In this document: in pieces, positions 50,140 through 57,140 of the stretch
Layout: each line of letters begins with the position of its first letter
Position numbering within the stretch: position 1 is the first letter of the stretch
Source: JBBQLG01 sp038327655
Lineage (GTDB): Bacteria > Bacteroidota > Bacteroidia > Cytophagales > Spirosomataceae
Assembly (NCBI GenBank): GCA_038327655.1
Contig: JBBQLG010000011.1
Location: 1 to 64,000, forward strand
Direction of reading: 5' to 3'
DNA: 64,000 nt
Translations under genes and position numbers: made by a program
Notes under the pieces: model-generated
What the model saw: the letters and a program-made list of their open reading frames with translations, nothing else
Databases searched by the model: none
What the model was told of the DNA's origin: nothing

Positions 50140-50240
50140 TTTGTCATCCTGACCGGTCCGCCGGTGCGGCAGGAAGGATCTTAGCTGCCCAACCACTAAG
50201 ATCCTTCCTGCCGCACCGGCGGACCGGTCAAGATGACAAA
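50140..50240. repeat. Dispersed palindrome, family member 2
   Basis: 45-nt arms (50140-50184 and 50196-50240) with one mismatch and an 11-nt loop. It has the same ends as member 1 (TTTGTCATCCTGA and GAAGGATCTTAG), but the middle is replaced by a GC-rich segment of about 20 nt that is mirrored in both arms. An in-frame ATG for the asparaginase gene (50233) is in the right arm. Confidence 0.88.
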
Positions 50241-50274
50241 AACAGCTGGACAAAAAAGTACCAACCAATTCCTG

Positions 50275-51414
50275 ATGCCTTACCAAACGATTCATCTTAA
50301 TCCCCGCCCAACTACGGCTACTCCACCAAAACCGTCACAGCGGTCGGTGCTGGTCATTTATACCGGCGGCACGTTCGGCATGGTGTACGACGCCAAAACA
50401 GATCAGTTAATGCCGTTTAATTTCGATCAGGTACTGGAGCGCGTTCCCGAAATTCAGCGGCTGGATTTTGATATTACCCTCGTTACGCTGTCCAGTATCA
50501 TCGACTCGTCGAATATGACGCCCGCCGTCTGGATCGAATTAGCCCGACTCATCGAACGGCACTACGCTGATTACGATAGTTTTGTAATTCTGCACGGAAC
50601 GGATACGATGGCTTATACGGCCTCGGCGCTGAGTTTCATGCTCGAAAACCTCGGCAAGCCCGTCATCCTGACCGGCGCACAGTTGCCCATCGGCATGGCC
50701 CGGACCGACGCCCGCGAGAATTTCATCACCGCCCTCGAAATTGCTGCCGCCGTGGACCCGGCCCGCTCCGGCGTACCGGTAGATGAGACGACACAAAATC
50801 GCCAGCCCATTGTACCCGAAGTGTGCATCTACTTTAACTCGCTACTACTGCGGGGTAATCGGGCGACGAAGCAGGAAAGTGTTCATTTCAATGCGTTCGC
50901 GTCGGAAAACTACCCGCACTTAGCCATGGCGGGCGTCAGCATCGACTATAACCGGCCATTTATCCGCCCCTGCCACCCCAACAAGCCCCTGACAATCCAC
51001 ACCGCCCTTGATCCGAACGTCACCATCCTGAAACTATTTCCCGGCATTACCCCGGCCGTTGTTCAGTCAATCCTGTCCATTCCGGCCCTGCGCGGCTGCG
51101 TGCTCGAAACGTTTGGGGCGGGTAATGCGCCGACAGACGCCTGGTTTCTGGACGAACTCAAAGCGGCCATCGACCGGGGGGTGGTGCTGTTTAACGTATC
51201 GCAGTGCGAAGGGGGCCGCGTAACACAGGGGCGTTACCAGACCAGCAAACTGCTGGAACAGATCGGCGTCGTTAGCGGAGCAGACATTACGACCGAAGCC
51301 GCCATTACTAAACTAATGGTCCTGCTCGCCCGCGAACCGGGCCGGAATGCGGCTATCAACACCCGTATCAGCCACCAACTGGCCGAGCCACTGTGCGGAG
51401 AGATGAGTGCATGA
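50275..51414 (+). CDS. ansA: Type I (cytoplasmic) L-asparaginase
   Basis: 379 residues from the ATG at 50275 (MPYQTIHLNPR). The two catalytic threonine motifs are VIYTGGTFGM and LHGTDTMAYTASAL. The absence of a signal peptide and the length fit the AnsA group. The frame also has an ATG at 50233, but that codon lies inside a palindromic repeat, so the extra 14 residues are doubted. It hydrolyses asparagine to aspartate and ammonia. Confidence 0.92.
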   Translation: MPYQTIHLNPRPTTATPPKPSQRSVLVIYTGGTFGMVYDAKTDQLMPFNFDQVLERVPEIQRLDFDITLVTLSSIIDSSNMTPAVWIELARLIERHYADYDSFVILHGTDTMAYTASALSFMLENLGKPVILTGAQLPIGMARTDARENFITALEIAAAVDPARSGVPVDETTQNRQPIVPEVCIYFNSLLLRGNRATKQESVHFNAFASENYPHLAMAGVSIDYNRPFIRPCHPNKPLTIHTALDPNVTILKLFPGITPAVVQSILSIPALRGCVLETFGAGNAPTDAWFLDELKAAIDRGVVLFNVSQCEGGRVTQGRYQTSKLLEQIGVVSGADITTEAAITKLMVLLAREPGRNAAINTRISHQLAEPLCGEMSA

Positions 51415-51434
51415 GCTATTTTTCGTCGATAAAA

Positions 51435-51467
51435 TTTGTGTTACCAAAAACGGAACCGCTATATTTG
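51435..51467 (+). promoter_or_regulatory. Promoter of the tRNA-Ser genes
   Basis: TTTG (51435-51438), 21 nt, TATATTTG (51460-51467): an exact TTTG-N21-TAnnTTTG promoter, with the tRNA start 38 nt on. Confidence 0.75.
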
Positions 51468-51505
51468 CACTCCGATTCGGTGTTTAGGTGTCACAATTGG
51501 AACAC

Positions 51506-51595
51506 AGAGAGCTGCCAGAGTGGTCGAATGGGTCTGATTCGAAATCAGAAGTACTCGCAAGGGTACCGGGGGTTCGAATCCCTCGCTCTCTGCCA
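51506..51595 (+). tRNA. tRNA-Ser (anticodon CGA)
   Basis: Acceptor AGAGAGC (51506-51512) pairs with GCTCTCT (51585-51591), discriminator G at 51592 and an encoded CCA at 51593-51595. The anticodon stem TCTGA/TCAGA encloses TTCGAAA, giving CGA. A long variable arm (class II) and the T arm GGGGG-TTCGAAT-CCCTC confirm serine. Confidence 0.93.
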
Positions 51596-51604
51596 AATAG
51601 CTAA

Positions 51605-51638
51605 AAGTCAGTGAGTTATACTTGCTGACTTTGTTTTT
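51605..51638 (+). terminator. Weak terminator between the two tRNA-Ser genes
   Basis: 8-bp stem AAGTCAG-type (51605-51612 with 51625-51632) followed by GTTTTT. Read-through to the second tRNA seems needed, since I see no promoter for it. Confidence 0.5.
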
Positions 51639-51680
51639 AGAGGACAAGTAGCTGCCTCGAACCTGAACAGTACACCAAAC

Positions 51681-51767
51681 AGAGAGGTGTCCGAGTGGTT
51701 GAAGGAGCACGCCTGGAAAGTGTGTATGCGGGCAACCGTATCGAGAGTTCGAATCTCTTCCTCTCTA
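51681..51767 (+). tRNA. tRNA-Ser (anticodon GGA)
   Basis: Acceptor AGAGAGG (51681-51687) pairs with CCTCTCT (51760-51766). The anticodon stem CACGC/GTGTG (one G-T) encloses CTGGAAA, giving GGA. Long variable arm, T arm GAGAG-TTCGAAT-CTCTT. The discriminator is A rather than the usual G, and CCA is not encoded. Confidence 0.9.
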
Positions 51768-51776
51768 CAACAGTTG

Positions 51777-51812
51777 AAGAAGCCAGCAAATTTATTTGCT
51801 GGCTTCTTTTTT
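51777..51812 (+). terminator. Terminator after tRNA-Ser(GGA)
   Basis: 14-bp perfect stem (51777-51790 with 51795-51808), a 4-nt loop and a T run. Confidence 0.92.
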
Positions 51813-51915
51813 AAAGAGGTTTCGAGTGGTCAAGCCGGGAACCTGCCGACCGCATCAGAGCCGTATCGCTACCTAACGATACGGCTTTGTGCATTCAGGC
51901 GATCTCAACCCGACA

Positions 51916-52623
51916 TTACCGCTTGCGGTGGTTAAACTGATCGACCACCTGCAATACTTCGTGGGTCAGTTCATATTCAGACGACTGGAGGATAAAATCG
52001 TCGGTGAGGTGGCAGTAGTGCTTGAATTGTTCGGCTTCTTCCCCCTTGTAATTGGTTGCCTTGGAGATGATCAGTTCCAGTCGGTAGCCCGCCAACTGCT
52101 CTTTGCGGTATTGCTGGAGCACCACGGCGGCTTTCCGGTCAGATTTGGCGCGTTTACTGAATAGCTCATAGAGCAGCGTGATGGGTGACTGGGCCAAATT
52201 CAGCACCTGATCGCCGGTAAGGCCTTTTTTAGCCGTGGGTTCGCTCAGGAGTTGCTGCAATTCGCGCTTGAGATCGGCCTCACGCTTGCCTTTTACAGTC
52301 ACTTCTTCCAGCAAAACACCCGTAAATTCGATCTGCTTTTTGAGCTGAATCACCGGTTCTTTCGTCACGCCGTCCCACATGATCGACGCCCGCCCGTGGC
52401 TGGGGCTGTTCACAACAATGGAGTCGCCGGGTTTGACCTGTAGGTAGAAGGAACCGGTTTGGTTGGTGCGGCCCACAAACAGCGTCCGCTGGTTGATAAC
52501 ACTCGCGTTATCGACCCCTTTCCCCGTCTCTACATCGAGCACTTTACCGATTACAAACCGGGGCGACTGGGCGTACACCGCAGCGGAGAACAGATATAAC
52601 CAAAAAGCAATCAGAAAACGCAT
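51916..52623 (-). CDS. Secreted carboxypeptidase-regulatory-like domain protein
   Basis: 235 residues from the ATG at 52623 (MRFLIAFWLYLFSAAVYAQ). After the signal peptide comes a CarboxypepD_reg/peptidase-associated-like domain: VIGKVLDVETGKGVDNASVINQ, TNQTGSFYLQVKPGDSIVV. A Lys-rich helical region of unknown role follows (TAKKGLTGDQVLNLAQSPITLLYELFSKRAK), then a helical C-terminus. Similar proteins occur as periplasmic helpers in Bacteroidota. A -7 element TAATTTTG (52654-52647) lies just upstream. Confidence 0.8.
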   Translation of the reverse strand: MRFLIAFWLYLFSAAVYAQSPRFVIGKVLDVETGKGVDNASVINQRTLFVGRTNQTGSFYLQVKPGDSIVVNSPSHGRASIMWDGVTKEPVIQLKKQIEFTGVLLEEVTVKGKREADLKRELQQLLSEPTAKKGLTGDQVLNLAQSPITLLYELFSKRAKSDRKAAVVLQQYRKEQLAGYRLELIISKATNYKGEEAEQFKHYCHLTDDFILQSSEYELTHEVLQVVDQFNHRKR

Positions 52624-52646
52624 GGCACAGCAGACGGTCAGAACCA

Positions 52647-52654
52647 CAAAATTA
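52647..52654 (-). promoter_or_regulatory. Putative -7 element for the CarboxypepD_reg protein gene
   Basis: The minus strand reads TAATTTTG, a full TAnnTTTG match 23 nt before the start codon. Confidence 0.45.
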
Positions 52655-52726
52655 ACAACCCTACACCGATCAATATCTTAAACTTTCATAAAACAGTTGC
52701 TCCATCGAAACGAAAATTAATTCGGT

Positions 52727-52743
52727 CTTAAGCACTTCTTAAG
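52727..52743 (+). promoter_or_regulatory. CTTAAG direct repeat upstream of the PepSY-like gene
   Basis: CTTAAG-CACTT-CTTAAG: two identical hexamers with an 11-bp period, 45 bp before the start codon. This is the layout bound by OmpR-family regulators (compare PmrA boxes). A similar pair is at 56880 upstream of the two-component operon. Confidence 0.5.
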
Positions 52744-52788
52744 GTGGCAGCGGGACTTTCGTAGCGTAATCAACCAAAATGAAATCCA

Positions 52789-54054
52789 ATGAAACGCTTC
52801 CTGATGTCTGTTTCGGTGCTCAGCACCCTCCTTTTAGCCGGTCACTATGGGCAGGCGACACCCTTTACCACAGCGGTTTTTGCCGCAGCAACGGCCGCGC
52901 CGTCCGTGACTAAATTACCGGCAACAAGCCTGCCCGCTTCGGCAAAAACGTACCTCGACCAGAATTATCGCGGCTATGCGCTGGTACGGGTCGAAAAAGC
53001 CTTCGCGGGTGGTCGCCGGGGTATGGGAAATAACAATGCCAGCCGTACGGTGATCGGCACGAATGTAAGGTTTCTGCTCAACGAGGTACCCTTCGCTATT
53101 TTCTTCAACGCGACTGGGCAGTTCGCCGGTACACATGCCCCCGGCCCGCGTGGCGCGGTGAACAAATCAGCGTATCTGACGGCGAATCAATTACCCGCCA
53201 CCGTCCGCGATTACCTGAGCAAAAGCTACAACGGCTACACGTTTCTGAAAGCCGAAACCCGGCAGTCGCCGAAGGGGTCCGTCCGGCATTATAACGTCGA
53301 GATTCTGACGAATAACCAGCGGGCCAACCTGCGTTTCGACAGTACCGGTACGTTCCGGGATGCGCACATCCGGGCGGCTCAACCCGACAAAGCGGGCATT
53401 AGTTACCTGTCGCGCAACGAGTTACCGGCAACCGTCGCGGCTGTGCTGACCAATCAGTATCCCAGCCAGACGTACGTACTCGGCGAACAGCGCACCGGCC
53501 CGAACGGACTCGAATACACGGTCGAACTGGCAGCAAACAATACCCTGACCCGGCTGTATTTCGATGCGAATGGCAACGTTTTGCTCCGCCCCGACGGACG
53601 CGGCCACAACGGACGCAATGCCGATGACCGGGGACCCAACGGTAAGGGTCGTAAACACGGCCTGATGAATGGTCCGATGCAGGATCGCACGGGCCGCGAC
53701 CGGAGTGATGTAAATCGGAGGGGGAAAGAGCGCATGGGCCAGAACCGGCCGGAAAATGGCCGGATGGGAAATGTATTGCCGGGAGACGTTCGTCCGGGAC
53801 GAGGTGGCCAACAAGCAGGTGGACCTCGTGCAAATGCCAACCGTCAATTAGTGCTCGATGCCGGTACGCTGCCCAATGCGGTAACGACGTACCTGAAGGC
53901 TAATTTCAGTGGTTACACGTTCCTGAAAGCCGACGTACACAACGCCAACGGTGCCCCGGCTGATTACACAACCGATATTGCGGTGGGCAAGGGGCTGTAT
54001 AAACTGCGGTTTGCGGCCAACGGCGATGTGCTGATGGCAGAAGCGCGGAATTAG
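52789..54054 (+). CDS. Secreted PepSY-like repeat protein
   Basis: 421 residues. A signal peptide is followed by four copies of a ~75-residue unit that starts LPATSLPASAKTYLDQNYRGY, LPATVRDYLSKSYNGYTFLK, LPATVAAVLTNQYPSQTYV and LPNAVTTYLKANFSGYTFLK. This is the PepSY-like (DUF2874/BLIP-like) fold. Between the third and fourth units is a ~90-residue low-complexity, Arg/Gly/Asn-rich linker. Such proteins in Bacteroidota are often under the control of nearby two-component systems. The gene is convergent with the OmpR-type kinase gene and has a direct-repeat operator-like site upstream. Confidence 0.82.
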   Translation: MKRFLMSVSVLSTLLLAGHYGQATPFTTAVFAAATAAPSVTKLPATSLPASAKTYLDQNYRGYALVRVEKAFAGGRRGMGNNNASRTVIGTNVRFLLNEVPFAIFFNATGQFAGTHAPGPRGAVNKSAYLTANQLPATVRDYLSKSYNGYTFLKAETRQSPKGSVRHYNVEILTNNQRANLRFDSTGTFRDAHIRAAQPDKAGISYLSRNELPATVAAVLTNQYPSQTYVLGEQRTGPNGLEYTVELAANNTLTRLYFDANGNVLLRPDGRGHNGRNADDRGPNGKGRKHGLMNGPMQDRTGRDRSDVNRRGKERMGQNRPENGRMGNVLPGDVRPGRGGQQAGGPRANANRQLVLDAGTLPNAVTTYLKANFSGYTFLKADVHNANGAPADYTTDIAVGKGLYKLRFAANGDVLMAEARN

Positions 54055-54073
54055 GTGAACAACATCCCCCGAC

Positions 54074-54130
54074 CTAACCTCACCCCCGGCCCCTCTTCTG
54101 ATTTAGGAGAGGAGCCGGGGATGAGGTTAG
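54074..54130. repeat. Palindromic repeat overlapping the stop codon of the histidine kinase gene
   Basis: 25-nt arms (54074-54098 and 54106-54130, three mismatches) around a 7-nt loop. The arm is CTAACCTCACCCCCGGCCCC and five more bases. The kinase stop codon (TAA on the minus strand, 54129-54127) is within the right arm. It also separates the convergent PepSY gene and may terminate both. Confidence 0.75.
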
Positions 54131-55473
54131 ACACTGCCGGGGCGGTCGGGCGATGCCGGGAGGTACACCCGCACCCGAAACTGATCGCCGATCTGGTCGA
54201 GGGTGAGTTGGCCACCCTGCAACCGGACCAACTGGCTGCTGATCCACAGCCCCAACCCGTACCCTTCGCGGAGGGTATCGGCCTGGTAGAATTCGCGGGT
54301 GAGCAGGGCCGGGTCCAGCAAAACGGCCGTTGTGGTGTTCGTCAGCGACCAGGTCAATTGTCCGGCCTCTACCGCGAGTTGCAGGGTTACCGTCGTGCCG
54401 GACAGGGCGTATTTGATGGCGTTGTCGAGCAGGTTAATCAGCACGTTGGTCAGCTTGTCGCGGTCGGCCAGCACCGTCAGCGAGTCGGCGGTATCGGGTA
54501 ACTGGATGGCCAGGAACAGGCTCCGTTCGGTCAGGCGGTGCTGGTAACGTTCGACCAGGGCCAGCGTCAGGTCGTCTACCGCCACGGGTTCAGGCCGGAT
54601 GGTCAGGGTACCGGCGCGGTATTGACTCATCAGCAGCAGGTCATCCACCAAGCGGCTCAGCCGACGCAGTTCGCTTAACTGACTTTGCAGCAAAGCCCGT
54701 TCACGGTCGCCGGGGTTGTTGTTCAGGGCCACTTCCAGTTCGGCCCGCAGAATGCTCAACGGCGTACGCAACTCGTGCGACGCCGACGCAAAAAAGTTTT
54801 GCTGCCCGTCGATAGCCCGTCGAATCCGGGTCAACATCCCGTTGATCGTTTCCGACAGTTCCTGCAATTCATCGCCCGACGAGGGCACCGGCAACGGCTC
54901 ATACTGCTCTGTAACATTGAGCGTCTGCGCCCGCCGAATGACCGTGCGCAGCGGCTGGAGCAGAAAACCACTCAAGACATACGCCGTAATACCGGACGCC
55001 AGCACACTGACCAGCAGAGTAATCGCCAGCAACCAGCCAACCTGCATCAACTCTTTCTGCAACGGCCGACTGCTTTGCCCAATGGCCAGCACCACCCGAC
55101 CGGATTCGTCGGCCAGGGTCTGTACCGACCAGGCAATGCGAAGCGTATCGGCCGAAATAACCCTACCGGTATCCGTTGGCGTGACTGTTTTGGGGAAGTT
55201 GGGCGACCGGTAGAGTTGCCGCCGAAAGGTATCGTCCGTTTGCCAGATGGCCAGTGCTTCACCGGGGGCGGGCAGGGGAATGACAAGCGGGTATACCGAC
55301 GTTCGTTCGTTGAGCAGGGTGGCCCGGTCGGTCAGGGTGCGGTCATTTTGCCCGATGAGGACCGTTCGGAGGTGCGCATAGAGGTACACGGCGGCCCCGG
55401 CGAAGCATCCAAAAAAGATCAGGCCAAAGACCAGCCCGATCTTCACGCGCAGACTCAGCGAGCGGGGGCGCAT
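54127..55473 (-). CDS. Sensor histidine kinase of an OmpR-type two-component system
   Basis: 448 residues. Membrane helices at about 12-32 and 143-168 bracket a ~110-residue periplasmic sensor. Then HAMP, a dimerisation domain with the phospho-His in SASHELRTPLSIL, the N box LINLLDNAIKYA and a G box GYGLGLWIS. The usual D-x-G-x-G motif before the G box is replaced by an SLTNTTTAVLL segment, so ATP binding may be altered or this is the known degenerate sub-type. It is the last gene of the operon: 212-residue secreted protein, response regulator, kinase. Confidence 0.9.
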   Translation of the reverse strand: MRPRSLSLRVKIGLVFGLIFFGCFAGAAVYLYAHLRTVLIGQNDRTLTDRATLLNERTSVYPLVIPLPAPGEALAIWQTDDTFRRQLYRSPNFPKTVTPTDTGRVISADTLRIAWSVQTLADESGRVVLAIGQSSRPLQKELMQVGWLLAITLLVSVLASGITAYVLSGFLLQPLRTVIRRAQTLNVTEQYEPLPVPSSGDELQELSETINGMLTRIRRAIDGQQNFFASASHELRTPLSILRAELEVALNNNPGDRERALLQSQLSELRRLSRLVDDLLLMSQYRAGTLTIRPEPVAVDDLTLALVERYQHRLTERSLFLAIQLPDTADSLTVLADRDKLTNVLINLLDNAIKYALSGTTVTLQLAVEAGQLTWSLTNTTTAVLLDPALLTREFYQADTLREGYGLGLWISSQLVRLQGGQLTLDQIGDQFRVRVYLPASPDRPGSV

Positions 55474-55476
55474 GGG

Positions 55477-56160
55477 TCAGCGAACCACTAATGTACCCCG
55501 CAGCCGGTACCCCACGCCCACCACCGTTTCGAGCAGCGCGGGCGTAAAGTCGCGGTCGATTTTCTTGCGCAACTGATGCAGATGCACTTCCACGACGTTG
55601 CTGCTCCGGTCGAAATCCGTTTCCCAGACCTTACCGGCAATCTGCGCTTTGGACAGTACCCGGTTGGCATTGCGTAACAGCAGTTCAAGCAGTTGATACT
55701 CGCGGGGAGTGAGGGCGATGCGTTGGCCGTTGCGGGTTACGTCGCGGCTGGCTAAGTCCATAACCAAGTCCTCGACCTGCCAAACCGGCTGGCGGCTTCC
55801 GGCTAATTGCCGCTGCACGGTACGGATACGGGCCAGTAATTCGCTCAGGTCAAAGGGTTTGCGCAGGTAATCGACGGCTCCCAGATCAAGGCCTTTTACG
55901 ACATGTTCGGGCTGGTTGAGCGCACTCAGAATCATCACCGGCGTGTCGATGCCGTACTCGCGCAGGTTTCGCAGCACATCGAAACCCGTCGTGCCGGGCA
56001 GCATCAGGTCGAGCAAAATCAGGTCGTACTGCCCAACGGCGGCTTCCTCCTGCCCCGCCGAGCCGGTCAGGGCCACATCGACCGTGTACCCCGCCTGACC
56101 CAACCCGTTTTTGAGGTGCGTGGCCAGCTTTTCTTCGTCTTCAACAATCAGGATTTTCAT
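55477..56160 (-). CDS. OmpR/PhoB-family response regulator
   Basis: 227 residues. The receiver domain has the acidic DEE pair, a phospho-acceptor Asp in LILLDLMLPG and Lys in YLRKPFD. The winged-helix domain has LTPREYQLLELLLRNANRVLSKAQI and the DNA-contact segment SSNVVEVHLHQLRKKID. It is 3 nt from the kinase gene and overlaps the secreted-protein gene by 1 nt. The CTTAAG-type direct repeats at 52727 and 56880 are candidate binding sites, inferred from the family's preference for such repeats. Confidence 0.94.
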   Translation of the reverse strand: MKILIVEDEEKLATHLKNGLGQAGYTVDVALTGSAGQEEAAVGQYDLILLDLMLPGTTGFDVLRNLREYGIDTPVMILSALNQPEHVVKGLDLGAVDYLRKPFDLSELLARIRTVQRQLAGSRQPVWQVEDLVMDLASRDVTRNGQRIALTPREYQLLELLLRNANRVLSKAQIAGKVWETDFDRSSNVVEVHLHQLRKKIDRDFTPALLETVVGVGYRLRGTLVVR

Positions 56161-56798
56161 CAGAACGCGTACGTTTTACCGGCAATGGTGAGTGAAAGCG
56201 GCCGAATAATGGCCCGACCGGTTTGATTGACAAAACCCGCCGTTGGTCGCTGGTAACCAGTGAAGCCAATGCGGTCGGTGGGGTTGAGTAACGCCCGGAG
56301 CAGGTCGCTCTGGTGCGGGCGCAGTTCAAGCAGGTACGCTTTGTCGATGAGCAGGCCCACCAGTCGCCCGCGTGGGTCGGTCAGCGTACCGGTCAGCGTA
56401 CCGGTCGTCTCCACAAACGTACCCGACTGCGGGGGCGGGGGCGGCAAGTGTTTTAGATCGAGTGTGGTACCTGTGTCGGCCTGTCGCAACCGAATCAGGC
56501 GGTATGGTTTCGAGTGTCCCCGTTCGTGTCGACGGTCCTCCCGCTCCCGTCCGCCGTGCGGGGCAATGGCCTGGGCATCCACCCGCTGCCCAATTGGTCC
56601 GATGGTTAATACGCTACCGGCCGCATGGGGGGGAAAGCGCAGGGCGACAGCCTCTCCCGACGGGGGCTGAAGCCGTAATCCGTCGTAATCGCCAATCGGA
56701 TTCGTCACATAGCCCGTTACCCGACCCGACACCAGTATAGTGGGTGGTTGCGCGAACGCATTGGTTACCAGCAGGAAGATGATAAAAACAGGCTTCAT
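56160..56798 (-). CDS. Unknown secreted protein with an internal duplication
   Basis: 212 residues. Signal peptide MKPVFIIFLLVTNAFAQ. The first half (SGRVTGYVTNPIGDYDGLRL) and second half (TGTLTGTLTDPRGRLVGLLI) share the pattern TG.(V/L)T.P.G...GL, which suggests two related beta modules joined by a Pro-rich linker (HLPPPPPQSG). I do not recognise a family. It is co-transcribed with the response regulator and kinase, so it probably works in the same envelope response, perhaps as a periplasmic sensor partner. Confidence 0.65.
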   Translation of the reverse strand: MKPVFIIFLLVTNAFAQPPTILVSGRVTGYVTNPIGDYDGLRLQPPSGEAVALRFPPHAAGSVLTIGPIGQRVDAQAIAPHGGREREDRRHERGHSKPYRLIRLRQADTGTTLDLKHLPPPPPQSGTFVETTGTLTGTLTDPRGRLVGLLIDKAYLLELRPHQSDLLRALLNPTDRIGFTGYQRPTAGFVNQTGRAIIRPLSLTIAGKTYAF

Positions 56799-56879
56799 GG
56801 ACGGGTATGTCGTCGGTTAATCTAATGGTTCTTAGGGCCCAAATATCACCGGCGAGCCTTAGAAACGGCTGAAGGTGAG

Positions 56880-56895
56880 ATTAAGTTTTCTTAAG
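56880..56895 (-). promoter_or_regulatory. TTAAG-type direct repeat upstream of the two-component operon
   Basis: The plus strand reads ATTAAG-TTTT-CTTAAG, about 82 bp before the first start codon (56798). The hexamers are in the same orientation with a 10-bp period. It is similar to the site at 52727 and suggests autoregulation by the response regulator. Confidence 0.4.
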
Positions 56896-56972
56896 ATTAT
56901 TGACGGAGACCGGTTAAATGAAACGGTTCAGGAACTATATTTCTTCCACTTGGTAGCGCGTTTAATCATTGT

Positions 56973-57045
56973 TTTTGTCATCCTGACGCAGGAAGGATCT
57001 TAGCAACCAAATCCCCAAGATCCTTCGTCCCTCAGGATGACAAAA
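56973..57045. repeat. Dispersed palindrome, family member 3
   Basis: 31-nt arms (56973-57003 and 57015-57045) with an 11-nt loop and several mismatches, mainly in the middle (CGCAG versus GGGAC). It shares TTTTGTCATCCTGA and GAAGGATCTT ends with members 1 and 2. Confidence 0.82.
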
Positions 57046-57140
57046 GCAGCGTCAAATTCAGTTTATAAATTGAAATCCTAAATAGTTTTATATTTCAGAA
57101 AAAGTATAATTACCCTTATCTTGTATCATAAAGCAACGAG

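Larger units (their letters stand above)
56799..57140. other. Divergent intergenic region with operator-like repeat and palindrome
   Basis: 342 bp between the two-component operon (minus) and the radical SAM gene (plus). It contains the ATTAAG/CTTAAG pair at 56880-56895 and palindrome family member 3 at 56973-57045. The rest is AT-rich, with no further gene. Confidence 0.6.
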
